A stretch of 64,000 nt of DNA, taken from contig CAJTPC010000003.1 of assembly GCA_910578245.1 (NCBI GenBank), forward strand, positions 6,823 through 70,822, written 5' to 3'. Below the pieces are notes generated by a model. It ran no database searches. It worked only from the letters and a program-made list of their open reading frames with translations, and was not told where the DNA came from. Shown one piece after another: positions 16,571 to 25,057 of this stretch (the stretch's first letter is position 1; each line of letters begins with the position of its first letter). Position numbers and translations under genes: made by a program. The stretch is from an uncultured Christensenella sp. (GTDB taxonomy: Bacteria > Bacillota > Clostridia > Christensenellales > UBA3700).

Positions 16571-17716
16571 ATGGCAAACGACGAGCAGAAAAAAGAGGGC
16601 GTAGAAGAGCTTGAGAGTAAGCTCCGCGCCGTCACGGAAGATATTCGCAAGATACTGGGCGGTCGCAAGGACAAAAAAGACGTGGGCGAGGAAGATAAGA
16701 ATACGTTGCGTTCAAAGTATTCTCAAGCCGCTCAAATTGCGCGCACGCTTTCAAATAGATGTACCGATACCGACAAGATAGAGAAGTATTCTAAGTTTTA
16801 TAAGCAACTCAGCGACGCGGCGGCTAGTTACGGCTCGGTACTAAAGAGCAAAGTTCCTAATACAACTTTGGACGACGTCAAAGGACTTGACGACGTCAAG
16901 GCTCTCGTCAAGAGTTTTATCTTCATGGCTCGCAATCCCGAGATACTTAAGTATTATAAAATGGAAGGCGGATTGGGTATGCTTATGTACGGCGCGCCCG
17001 GTACCGGTAAAACTATGTTTGCCGAGGCAATAGCCAACGCTATGAATCTACCTCTCTTTATAGTTACGCCAGCAGATATTTTCAAGTCATACGTAGGCGA
17101 GTCGGAGCAAGCCGTAAAGCAAATATTCGATGAGATAGACACATGTCCGGACGGCGCAATACTTTTCGTCGATGAGTGCGAGTCTATCTTTAGCAGACGT
17201 ACTCAAGATACCAAGGACTATAAGTCGGCGGTTACTACTGAACTTTTGCAACGTATCAACGGCTTTGGCGTTGACGGTTCGAAGAGAATTATGATCGGCG
17301 CAACAAATAGACCAGACGTAATAGATCCGGCGTATTTAAGATATAAGAGATTTTCGCATATAGTTCACGTTACGCCTCCTGATTTTGAGGCAAAGAAAGC
17401 TATTATAGAAGGCAAACTTAAGGGGATAGAACTTGACGATATATCGCTTGAAGAAGTCGTCAATATGACTAAGGAGTACACCAATGAGGTGGACGACAAC
17501 GGCGAAGTGCGCACGGTTGCGTACTATTCCGCGGCGGATATATGCGGTATTATTGAAGAAACTTGTCGTTACGCATTAGAAGAGATAGAGGAGAGCGGCG
17601 GGAATAAGGCAATACCTTTGCGCCTTGATATGTTTGAGAGGGCGTTTAAGAAAATCCCGCCAAGCATAAGCGCAGGATTGCTCGAAGAATACGAGAACTT
17701 CCGCAATACTCATTGA
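16571..17716 (+). CDS. Classic AAA+ ATPase, Vps4/katanin-like
   Basis: 381 aa with a single AAA module. Walker A is GAPGTGKT (141-148), pore loop SYVG (173-176) followed by ESEQAVKQIF, Walker B ILFVDECESIF (~197), sensor-1 ATNRPD (~244-249), and Arg fingers lie around RYKRF (~257-261). The C-terminal SISAGLLEEYENF resembles the last helix of Vps4/Cdc48-type proteins. Residues ~10-95 form about three helices before the AAA part, in the place where Vps4 carries its MIT domain. Such enzymes thread protein substrates through a hexamer, and FtsH-like TM or protease domains are absent. It is the last gene of the operon, 23 bp after the Met-rich protein, and is followed by a terminator. Confidence 0.85.
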   Translation: MANDEQKKEGVEELESKLRAVTEDIRKILGGRKDKKDVGEEDKNTLRSKYSQAAQIARTLSNRCTDTDKIEKYSKFYKQLSDAAASYGSVLKSKVPNTTLDDVKGLDDVKALVKSFIFMARNPEILKYYKMEGGLGMLMYGAPGTGKTMFAEAIANAMNLPLFIVTPADIFKSYVGESEQAVKQIFDEIDTCPDGAILFVDECESIFSRRTQDTKDYKSAVTTELLQRINGFGVDGSKRIMIGATNRPDVIDPAYLRYKRFSHIVHVTPPDFEAKKAIIEGKLKGIELDDISLEEVVNMTKEYTNEVDDNGEVRTVAYYSAADICGIIEETCRYALEEIEESGGNKAIPLRLDMFERAFKKIPPSISAGLLEEYENFRNTH

Positions 17717-17760
17717 TAATATCAAATTTGCTCTATTATTATGTATTTTGGCAATTCTAT

Positions 17761-17791
17761 AAAGGATAGGTGGATCTACCTGTCCTTTTTT
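17761..17791 (+). terminator. Terminator of the Hsp70/helicase/AAA operon
   Basis: An 11-bp stem (AAAGGATAGGT at 17761-17771 with 17778-17788, one G-U pair), a 6-nt loop and a T run to 17791. Confidence 0.85.
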
Positions 17792-17876
17792 GATATTTAT
17801 ATCGCAACTCTACGGAGCGTAGGTACTTTTTATCAATAAATTATGGTACAATATTCTTAAAGGAAAGGAGGTATTT

Positions 17877-18482
17877 ATGGACGTAATCAAAATCGGTCAA
17901 TTTATCAGAAATTTAAGGAAAGAAAGGTCTTTAACGCAACGGGAAGTTGCCGAGCAGTTGCACGTATCTGAAAAGACTATTTCAAAATGGGAAACAGGCA
18001 AGGGCTTTCCGGAAATAAGTTTAATGCTTCCGCTATGCAATTTTTTTGGAATTAGTATGAATGAACTTTTATCGGGAGAAAGACTTGACGAAAAGCAGTA
18101 CGTTGAGAATGCAGAGAAAAATATAATTTCGCTTGTCAATGATAGAACAACGCCGCGCAGGAAAGTTATTATATCTTCAATTTCTTGTTTTTTTGCAACG
18201 CTGGCAAGTCTTGCTTTAATTCTCATATCAGCCTTTTTTGTAACCCAAGTATGGCTTCGACTTGTAATGATAGGAATTGCCTTAATTGTTGTGATTTCTA
18301 ATGTGGCAGTGATTCTTCTAGTTGCGGTGAGCACGGAGATTTATAAATGCGATAAGTGCGGAGAAAAATTCGCGCCGACATTATCCGCTTATATTTTCGC
18401 GCCACATACTTTTAGTCGGCGTTATTTGAAATGCCCTCACTGCGGTAAAAAATGTTGGGATAAAAGTAATATAAGAAAATGA
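17877..18482 (+). CDS. XRE-family regulator with membrane helices and zinc ribbon
   Basis: 201 aa. Residues ~8-62 are an XRE/Cro helix-turn-helix (LTQREVAEQLHVSEKTISKW). Two hydrophobic segments follow (~99-122 and ~128-152), and the C-terminus is a zinc ribbon (CDKCGEKF ... CPHCGKKC). The ATG has a strong AAGGAGG 6 bp upstream. This membrane-tethered XRE layout is common in Clostridia and may couple a membrane signal to transcription. It is convergent with the next gene, with only 3 bp between stops. Confidence 0.85.
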   Translation: MDVIKIGQFIRNLRKERSLTQREVAEQLHVSEKTISKWETGKGFPEISLMLPLCNFFGISMNELLSGERLDEKQYVENAEKNIISLVNDRTTPRRKVIISSISCFFATLASLALILISAFFVTQVWLRLVMIGIALIVVISNVAVILLVAVSTEIYKCDKCGEKFAPTLSAYIFAPHTFSRRYLKCPHCGKKCWDKSNIRK

Positions 18483-18485
18483 TTT

Positions 18486-19166
18486 TTAAGCTTTGCGAGC
18501 TATTTCATAACTCGTATCAAGCATTGTTTTGATGTCTTTCAATGGCGCCGAGCCGTCAAGACAGACAGTTATCCAATGCTTTTTATTCATGTGGTAGCCG
18601 TTAAAAATTGTCTTGTTGTCAACTATAGTATCAATATCATCGGGATTTACTCTTAAATTGATTATTTCAACTTTTTCTTCCGAATGTATTCCGATTTTAC
18701 TTTTGGCTACGGTGAGTAGTAAGCCATACCATTTTTTATTATCAGTTCTTCGCCAAATCGCATTGTCGGGAAACTTTTCCCATAAAAATTCCAGTTCATC
18801 GCCGTAAGTATCTAAAACATATTGAATTAGACGTTGAGCATAATGGCTTTTGAAAATAGATTTTTCAAAACATTTTTCGGCTATTTCGCTTAAAGTATTT
18901 TCGTAAGCTGTTCTTACATCTCCGACGAAACTTCCAACTGCATCATCTGCAAGAAATAACGTGTAAGGTTCATTGGTAGCCAAATCAATGATTTCTGTAA
19001 AAATATCCGAATCTGAGATATGAATATTTATTGCAAATTGCCCGTCCATAATTTCGACAGCATATGAATATACGTCATTTGATTGGGTAAAACCGTATTC
19101 CAGAAGTTTAGTGAAATTAGGTTTGCAATATTTGAAAATTCGTTCTGAAATCTTATTGTTCATCAT
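18486..19166 (-). CDS. MmcQ/YjbR-family protein
   Basis: About 226 aa. The C-terminal ~110 residues match the MmcQ/YjbR fold (PDNAIWRRTDNKKWYG; IINLRVNPDDID; GYHMNKKHWITVCLDG), a small domain often annotated as DNA-binding although its activity is unproven. The N-terminal half (KPNFTKLLEYGF onward) is an extra domain seen in fused clostridial versions. I chose the ATG at 19166 because the frame upstream reads back into the neighbouring gene. It overlaps the 3' end of the 19153-19599 gene by 14 bp, so the two are probably co-transcribed. Confidence 0.75.
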   Translation of the reverse strand: MMNNKISERIFKYCKPNFTKLLEYGFTQSNDVYSYAVEIMDGQFAINIHISDSDIFTEIIDLATNEPYTLFLADDAVGSFVGDVRTAYENTLSEIAEKCFEKSIFKSHYAQRLIQYVLDTYGDELEFLWEKFPDNAIWRRTDNKKWYGLLLTVAKSKIGIHSEEKVEIINLRVNPDDIDTIVDNKTIFNGYHMNKKHWITVCLDGSAPLKDIKTMLDTSYEIARKA

Positions 19167-19599
19167 TTTTGACTTTTGCTCCGCAATAAGGACATACTTC
19201 ATCTTCTGGGAAAAGTTGATAATTGCATTCTTTGCAAAATGTAATTCCCTCAGCTTCAAAATCGAAGTTATCATTATCGTTAACGCTATCACTAACGTTC
19301 TCGCAATATTTATCAACATTTTCAGTACTTAATTCATTCTTTTCTATTATACCTTTTTCTAAAAGTGCGTTCTCTAAAATAGTTAATCTTTTAATAGTGT
19401 TATCCAAAGAAAACAAAAGGATGAGTTCAATTATACTTGAAACACTAAAATATAGCCAAGTCAACCACGATAATATTTTTAATATTACAAGAATTAATAT
19501 TGTGATTTCCGCAATAAAAAACACGATTAAAGAGATACAGGCTATTATGTGCACTAAAGACTTAGAATTCTGAGAATCCTTTTCAGGTAAACTTTTCAT
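19153..19599 (-). CDS. Small two-TM protein with C-terminal zinc ribbon
   Basis: 148 aa from the ATG at 19599, which has AAGGA 6 bp upstream; a TTG at 19605 is less likely. Two hydrophobic helices occupy ~13-58. A polar linker leads to a zinc ribbon (CKECNYQLF ... CPYCGAKV) near the C-terminus. Function unknown. The layout echoes the nearby XRE protein, which also has two helices and a terminal zinc ribbon. Confidence 0.65.
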   Translation of the reverse strand: MKSLPEKDSQNSKSLVHIIACISLIVFFIAEITILILVILKILSWLTWLYFSVSSIIELILLFSLDNTIKRLTILENALLEKGIIEKNELSTENVDKYCENVSDSVNDNDNFDFEAEGITFCKECNYQLFPEDEVCPYCGAKVKNDEQ

Positions 19600-19836
19600 A
19601 GGCAATCCTTGATAATTTTATTATATATTTTCTGATAGAGAAAAAATTTTACTCTCTTATTTTTAATATGGTAGCACATTTTTATATTTAAGGCAAACAT
19701 TCTGTAGATTATTGGTTTATAAATATAATTTTGTATTCAATAGCGAGCAAGCGGATAGCGTCTTGTGCGAGCGTCACAAATTCGGACTGTCCTAATACTG
19801 CCAACAAAAGCAAGTCCGCCAAATTTGGGAATAACA

Positions 19837-19861
19837 AAAAGAGAGCAGTCGGCTCTCTTTT
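19837..19861 (-). terminator. Terminator downstream of tRNA-Val
   Basis: A 10-bp stem (19837-19846 with 19852-19861) and a 5-nt loop. On the minus strand it is followed by a T run, 32 bp past the tRNA 3' end. Confidence 0.8.
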
Positions 19862-19892
19862 ATGTTCCCGTCCATAGGCAGGACTTGCGACC

Positions 19893-19967
19893 TGGTGGGC
19901 AATATAGGATTCGAACCTATGACTTTCTCCACGTCAAGAAGACACTCTCCCTCTGAGTTAATTGCCC
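19893..19967 (-). tRNA. tRNA-Val (anticodon GAC)
   Basis: 75 nt including an encoded CCA. The acceptor stem is GGGCAAT/ATTGCCC, the D stem ACTC/GAGT, and the anticodon stem TCTTC/GGAGA (one G-U pair) with loop TTGACGT, so the anticodon is GAC at 19933-19935. The T arm is ATAGG-TTCGAAT-CCTAT. It has its own promoter (19990-20019) and terminator. Confidence 0.93.
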
Positions 19968-19989
19968 ATATATTTAGTTAAGCGTTGTT

Positions 19990-20019
19990 ATTATACATAC
20001 GCGGATAGGGGGATGTCAA
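19990..20019 (-). promoter_or_regulatory. Promoter of tRNA-Val
   Basis: On the minus strand, a perfect TTGACA (20014-20019), an 18-bp spacer and a perfect TATAAT (19990-19995), about 22 bp before the tRNA 5' end. Confidence 0.85.
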
Positions 20020-20360
20020 GCATTTGAAAAACGGTAAAATATTTGATAGATTTTTTTTGCGTTGCGCAGTGCGGTTGTTCAAATTGAGTGGATTTTATTT
20101 GCTGGAAATGTAAATTATGAGATAAATGTTTGATAAAAAATTAACAATATATAATAAGATAAAATTCTATAATCACGTTATTATAAATTTTTACGAAAAA
20201 AATCGAAAAAAAATTTTTTTAATTATTCCAAAATAGTTATTGCTGGTGTAAAATATACTAGCAAGATAGTTTGGCATTAGTTGGGAAGTGATAAAGTCAT
20301 GCGAATAAGGGCGCGCGACTTTATGGGCAGACTTGAGTATTAAGTATGGGTGATAGAATT
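20020..20360. other. Gene-free AT-rich stretch before the surface lipoprotein
   Basis: No gene or convincing promoter was seen. Near the 3' end, ATAAAGTC (20291-20298) pairs with GACTTTAT (20317-20324) across a GC-rich 18-nt loop, a possible leader hairpin for the lipoprotein mRNA. Confidence 0.4.
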
Positions 20361-23300
20361 ATGAGAAAATCAAGAAAATTTATTTTAGCAATTTTAATTG
20401 TTTTAACGATTGTTATGGCGATGAGCGCTTTTGTTGCTTGCAAGAAGGAAAACGCGCCAAACACTCCCAATACTCCTATCACACCTAATAAGCCAAGTTC
20501 GCCGTCGGGCGAGCCGAATACGCCTATTATTCCGGACACATCGGTAACATTAACATTTTTCAGTAATAACGAGGAAGTTGCTACTAAAATCGATATAGAT
20601 AAAGCAAAAGAGATTTTGGCAAGTCAGCCTACACGCGAAGGATACGAATTCAAAGGCTGGTATCTTGACAAGGATACTTGGCAAATGGAAGTCACAAGTT
20701 CTAATGTCGAGGAAACAGTAAAAGAAGATGTCAACGTATACGCATATTGGATTGAGGTAATTGATAAGATTACAGTACGATTCCTCGATTATACGGGAGC
20801 GGAATTGCTAAAAAAAGATTATGAGCGTAGCGATGACCAGCTTGAAAAAGATTTGGCAAGTTTGCGTCCTTCAGATTATGAAGACGAACAATATGAATAT
20901 ACCTTTGACAAATGGGATTGCGACTTGTCGGATGAGTCAAAAGATTCTTACGTAGCTACGCCTCTTTACACAAGCGAATTGAGAATCTTCGAGGTCAAAT
21001 TCTACGTTGAAGGCAAGTTGTATTATACCGACTTCGTCAGATACGGCGATGACGCTGATTTGAGCAAAGTGGGAATTCCGACTAAGCCTCTAGACGACGT
21101 ATTCAAATATGAATTTATAGGTTGGATAGGCAATCTTGATAACATAACGCAAAATACCAACGTAATTGCAAAATTCGATGAGATTTACGTGGAAGTATAT
21201 ACAGTCGTATTTACCAACTGGGAGGGTTCTGTGCTAGAAACCGTCAAGGTAGAGAGCGGAGAGTCGGCAGTATACAGCAAAGATATTCCTACGCGTGAGC
21301 AAAACGAGATGTATACTTACGAGTTTGCAGGTTGGACAACAAGTAATGACAACGCTGATTTGGACAACGTTACGTGCAACTTTGTTGCGATGGCAAATTA
21401 CAATGAAGTCATAAGGACTTATACAATAACTTTTACGGACGATAATGATAACGTTATAAGCACGCTTTTAGACGTTCCTTACGGCACTGATTTAAGAGCT
21501 TCGTCTGCGTTCAGTATCCCGTCTAACGAAGACGCGTATATGGAATCTACGCCGAAATACGATTATACCTTTATTGATTGGGATCAATACCTAAACCGCG
21601 TGTATAGCGATATGACGGTAAAGGGTATTTATAAAAAGACGATAAGGAGATATATAGTACAGTTTATCAACAACGGCAGTGTTATTTCTACGCAAGAAGT
21701 TGAGTATGACCAATATCCAACTTTGCCGGCAAGCAATATTTTCAGCGGTTTGAAGAACGAAACAGTTAAATGGAATTTCCAGTTCTTTGGCTGGCAAGTA
21801 CTTGACGTAGATACCACAGTAGAGGGCGGCGAGGCCGACATAGACGCTGATGACGGAACGGACTACAGATATACCGTAGAAAATACCGAAGGGTTGGAGA
21901 AACTAAATCCTGAAAACATTCAAGTTCACGGCGTGATTACATATACTGCAGTTTATTCTAGAACCATTCAGCAATATGTTGTAAAATTCTTCAATGAAGA
22001 AAACGATGCGGAAACGTTGAAAGAAATTACCGTACCTTGGGGTACGAATATATTGACGAGCGAAATAGAGGATTATCAAGCTCCTACGCCGTTTAAGCAA
22101 TCAGTTCCTAAGTGGGATTATGAATTCACTAATTGGAGCAGAGATTTGACTAAGATTGAAGCAGATATCAGCGTATATGCGAATTATCTAGCTCATATTA
22201 GATCTTATTTAGTAACGTTCTTCAACGACGGAGTACAGTACGGCGAGCCTTATATGGCTGAGTACGATAGCGTAGTGATTATGCCGGAAATCAATCCAAC
22301 GAAGTTGTCTACTATGGAATACGACTTTGAATTTGCCGGATGGGATAAATTGAATGACTACGTAATACAAGGCGAAACTCAAATTAATGCAACCTATAAA
22401 GACAATATTAGGTCATACGTTGTGACGCTGTTCAACTTGGCTACCCGTGAGCTTATTTCAACGGGAGAGTTCAGTTACGGTACTAAGATTACCACCAAGA
22501 TAAACTTCAACGGCTATGACTTTGACTCTTGGTATAGAGATCCCGATTGCAATACCGTATTTAATCAAGAGGAAGAATTTGTAGACGGTCCTATGATGCT
22601 CTTTGGTAATATCGTAATGAAGGGATTGTTGTTCAATGACAACAATGAGATTGTCGGATACGACGGAGTAGAGGACGCTTTAACCAATCTCGTTATTCCT
22701 ATGGCGGCTAATGGGAGAAAGGTTAGTACAATCAAGGAAAAGGCTTTAGCAAAGTCAAATATAAAGTCAAATTCGATTGGAAGCATATTTATTCCAATTA
22801 CTGTTACAAAGGTTGAGGCGTATGCATTCTCGGAACTTGTTCTTACGGAAACGGGCGGAATTTACGTTCAAGCTAATAAAGCAACGGGGTCGTTAACCAG
22901 ACCTTCCGGTTGGGCAGAGTACTGGAACAGAGATTCGTTTTGGGTTTATAATGAGGGAAATAGACCGGTAACTTACGGCGTAAACGGCGTATATTCCGTC
23001 GATAACTTCCAGTATATGGCGTTCTCAAGCGGAGTTGCTTACGTAGATAAATTTATTAACAATTCTGTTTCGACAGCTTATATTCCGGGCAACGTAACCG
23101 TCGAGGTACCGTCGTTTACTGTGGATACTTGGGTAGACGAGGGCAAGACGGAAGAGCAGAGATTGATTTACGATACTGAGTATAGCGAGGTGACTTACAA
23201 CGTTACTCAAGTCGCAGTGTCGGCATTTGAAGGTTGCGGAAATCTTGGAACTATATTCGTACCTAGTACGATAGAGAGGATAAACAACTATGCATTTAGC

Positions 23301-24410
23301 GGACTTACAACGTCTATCTATATTGCTAAGACGGAACCTGGCACATTTCAAACAGCCGTAACGAAATACGGTTGGAGCATAAATTGGAAAGACCACCGTA
23401 GCGGACAAAGCGGTGAATTGAATATCGTTTGGAACGTAATCGGTATGGATACCGTAGGCGAATATAGATATATTTTCAGGACGGGTAACGTTGCGACTAC
23501 GGCTGAGTATCTCGGTAGTACTGCTAAGATGACTCTTGACGTACCGGGTAGAGTAGAGTATAGGGATGAAGTCTACACCGTAGACGAAATAGCAGGCGAA
23601 TTATTCTCAAATATGTCCGCGCTCAACACCGTCACGATAGGCGAAGGCGTCAAGAAGTTGGGTAGCAAGTTATTCTATATGGATATATTACTCAAGACCG
23701 TTAACTTGCCTTCGACGCTAACGGAAATCGGCGGTCAAGCGTTTATGGCTTGTATGTCTCTTAATCAAATCTATATACCTGCAAGCGTATCTAAGATTGG
23801 CTCGTTGGCATTTATCGGTATCAACAGCATGACGATATACTGCGGAAGAGCAAGTAAACCGTTGACGGGATATAGCATAGGCTGGAATACCCAGATAGGC
23901 TTTGATGCTATAGGCGACCTCGATTTCTCAAGTATATGGAAGAGTGTTACGACTATAGTGAACAAGTTCACGCAGAAGCACGAAGTAATTTGGAACGTAG
24001 CCGGATTGCCACAAGTCGATAAGTCAGGTACAGCATTGCCGGGCGAGTACACCTACTTGCTCTACAATGACGGACACGCTGAGTTGATAGCTTCCAACGT
24101 TCCTGTCGGTTCCTTGAACACAAGTTACACGATACCTGAGGTTATCGCCTACAATGGCGTAGATTATAAAGTGACGACTATTACAGCTACGGCTTTTGCA
24201 GGCAATACGAGAATTAAAGAGTTGATTATCCCGACTTCAGTTACGACTATTCCGTCTGGCGCATTCGAGGGCTGTAGCAGTCTGATAATTAAGACGGCTC
24301 ATACAAGTAAGCCGAGCGGTTGGGACAATAACTTCAACGTAAACGGAGATGGAGTGGTGCAAGTACAATGGAGTTACGGAGTATCAGCTTCGACTGAGGA
24401 AGTAGCTTGA
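20361..24410 (+). CDS. Large surface lipoprotein with InlB-type and BspA-type LRR repeats
   Basis: About 1349 aa from the ATG at 20361, which has GGGTG upstream; an ATG at 20346 is less likely. The signal peptide (RKFILAILIVLTIV) ends in a lipobox-like SAFVAC, so the Cys should be lipidated and the protein anchored outside the cell. A Pro/Thr-rich linker (NTPNTPITPNKP) follows. Up to ~750 there are about nine InlB/Listeria-Bacteroides-type repeats (YEFKGWYLD, YTYEFAGW, YDFEFAGW). The rest holds BspA-type leucine-rich repeats (VKKLGSKLF, LTEIGGQAFMAC, VSKIGSLAF, TTIPSGAFEGC). Such proteins serve in adhesion or surface binding. It stands alone and is followed by a terminator. Confidence 0.85.
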   Translation: MRKSRKFILAILIVLTIVMAMSAFVACKKENAPNTPNTPITPNKPSSPSGEPNTPIIPDTSVTLTFFSNNEEVATKIDIDKAKEILASQPTREGYEFKGWYLDKDTWQMEVTSSNVEETVKEDVNVYAYWIEVIDKITVRFLDYTGAELLKKDYERSDDQLEKDLASLRPSDYEDEQYEYTFDKWDCDLSDESKDSYVATPLYTSELRIFEVKFYVEGKLYYTDFVRYGDDADLSKVGIPTKPLDDVFKYEFIGWIGNLDNITQNTNVIAKFDEIYVEVYTVVFTNWEGSVLETVKVESGESAVYSKDIPTREQNEMYTYEFAGWTTSNDNADLDNVTCNFVAMANYNEVIRTYTITFTDDNDNVISTLLDVPYGTDLRASSAFSIPSNEDAYMESTPKYDYTFIDWDQYLNRVYSDMTVKGIYKKTIRRYIVQFINNGSVISTQEVEYDQYPTLPASNIFSGLKNETVKWNFQFFGWQVLDVDTTVEGGEADIDADDGTDYRYTVENTEGLEKLNPENIQVHGVITYTAVYSRTIQQYVVKFFNEENDAETLKEITVPWGTNILTSEIEDYQAPTPFKQSVPKWDYEFTNWSRDLTKIEADISVYANYLAHIRSYLVTFFNDGVQYGEPYMAEYDSVVIMPEINPTKLSTMEYDFEFAGWDKLNDYVIQGETQINATYKDNIRSYVVTLFNLATRELISTGEFSYGTKITTKINFNGYDFDSWYRDPDCNTVFNQEEEFVDGPMMLFGNIVMKGLLFNDNNEIVGYDGVEDALTNLVIPMAANGRKVSTIKEKALAKSNIKSNSIGSIFIPITVTKVEAYAFSELVLTETGGIYVQANKATGSLTRPSGWAEYWNRDSFWVYNEGNRPVTYGVNGVYSVDNFQYMAFSSGVAYVDKFINNSVSTAYIPGNVTVEVPSFTVDTWVDEGKTEEQRLIYDTEYSEVTYNVTQVAVSAFEGCGNLGTIFVPSTIERINNYAFSGLTTSIYIAKTEPGTFQTAVTKYGWSINWKDHRSGQSGELNIVWNVIGMDTVGEYRYIFRTGNVATTAEYLGSTAKMTLDVPGRVEYRDEVYTVDEIAGELFSNMSALNTVTIGEGVKKLGSKLFYMDILLKTVNLPSTLTEIGGQAFMACMSLNQIYIPASVSKIGSLAFIGINSMTIYCGRASKPLTGYSIGWNTQIGFDAIGDLDFSSIWKSVTTIVNKFTQKHEVIWNVAGLPQVDKSGTALPGEYTYLLYNDGHAELIASNVPVGSLNTSYTIPEVIAYNGVDYKVTTITATAFAGNTRIKELIIPTSVTTIPSGAFEGCSSLIIKTAHTSKPSGWDNNFNVNGDGVVQVQWSYGVSASTEEVA

Positions 24411-24432
24411 CGGGGTTCTATGGATTAATACG

Positions 24433-24460
24433 AAAGAGCAAGCGTACGGCTTGCTCTTTT
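24433..24460 (+). terminator. Terminator of the surface lipoprotein gene
   Basis: An 11-bp perfect stem (AAAGAGCAAGC at 24433-24443 with 24449-24459), a 5-nt loop and T's. Confidence 0.85.
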
Positions 24461-24552
24461 CTTGTAAAAATTATCGTTGGTTTATTCAATATGACGTAAG
24501 AGGTTGCGTCTTCTAAGTAAAATAAAAAAAGTTACTTATTGCTAACTTTTTC

Positions 24553-24581
24553 TTGACAAATTGTTTTTTGCATATTAAAAT
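24553..24581 (+). promoter_or_regulatory. Promoter of the YgbA/ABC/ECF operon
   Basis: TTGACA at 24553-24558, a 17-bp spacer and TAAAAT at 24576-24581. Predicted start is near 24588, just before the two palindromic boxes. Confidence 0.65.
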
Positions 24582-24594
24582 ATACTAAAATAAG

Positions 24595-24661
24595 TTAGTT
24601 TAGGCTAATATTTCGCTTATTTTAATTTTTTTGTGTTAAAAGTTAGCCAAAGCTAATATAT
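24595..24661 (+). promoter_or_regulatory. Two DtxR/IdeR-like operator boxes
   Basis: The box at 24595-24613 starts TTAGTTTAGGCTAAT and matches 14 of 19 positions of the known DtxR/IdeR consensus (TTAGGTTAGGCTAACCTAA). The second, at 24643-24661 (TTAGCCAAAGCTAAT), has a 5-bp palindrome and matches 12 of 19. A third related site (GTTACTTATTGCTAAC, 24531-24546) lies upstream of the -35. Their position just after the predicted start fits metal-dependent repression. The regulator is not in the window. Confidence 0.45.
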
Positions 24662-24688
24662 TTGAAATGTGAGTAATACGGAGAAGCT

Positions 24689-25057
24689 ATGCAAAAAGAC
24701 AGGGACGTTGAAATTGTCAATATAATGATAGGTATATTCTGTAAGAAAAAGCATAGGGGGAAGAACGGGCTTTGTGAGGAGTGTCAAGAACTTGCCGATT
24801 ACGCCAAAGCGCGCAGAGAGAAATGTCCATTTGGAGATAATAAGACTTTTTGTTCAAATTGCAAGATACATTGTTATAAGCCGTCCATGAGGCAGAAAAT
24901 ATCGGCGGCAATGAGGTTTTCCGGACCTAGAATGATGTTTTCTCATCCGATAATAGCTTTCAAACACGTATCTGAAACTATTAAATATAAACTAAAAGAA
25001 AAGAAAAAAAATAAAGCGCAAAAAGCGCTACAACAAGGAGAAAAAAATGAAAAATAA
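24689..25057 (+). CDS. YgbA-family (nitrous oxide-stimulated promoter) small Cys-rich protein
   Basis: 122 aa. The conserved family core is clear: GLCEECQELADYA, CPFGDNKTFCSNC, CYKPSMRQKI and MRFSGPRMMFSHP. The Cys/His set suggests metal or Fe-S binding. In E. coli the homologue ygbA is controlled by NsrR. Here the gene heads an operon behind DtxR/IdeR-like boxes, hinting at metal homeostasis or nitrosative-stress repair. The C-terminus is Lys-rich (KEKKKNKAQK) and overlaps the next gene by 11 bp. Confidence 0.85.
   Translation: MQKDRDVEIVNIMIGIFCKKKHRGKNGLCEECQELADYAKARREKCPFGDNKTFCSNCKIHCYKPSMRQKISAAMRFSGPRMMFSHPIIAFKHVSETIKYKLKEKKKNKAQKALQQGEKNEK

Noticed and set aside
3431..17716. Known DISARM, BREX or Druantia defence locus
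   Set aside because: An SNF2-type helicase is present, but no methyltransferase, PglZ, phospholipase D or the other marker genes of these systems.
19765..19956. A 63-codon frame with an RIRTYD-like peptide
   Set aside because: It lies over the tRNA-Val gene and its terminator on the opposite strand; such frames are a known false call from tRNA sequence.
24521..24551. Hairpin AAAAAGTTA...TAACTTTTT as a second terminator of the lipoprotein gene
   Set aside because: A strong terminator already sits at 24433-24460; the sequence fits better as an AT-rich operator-like site, though a weak back-up terminator is possible.
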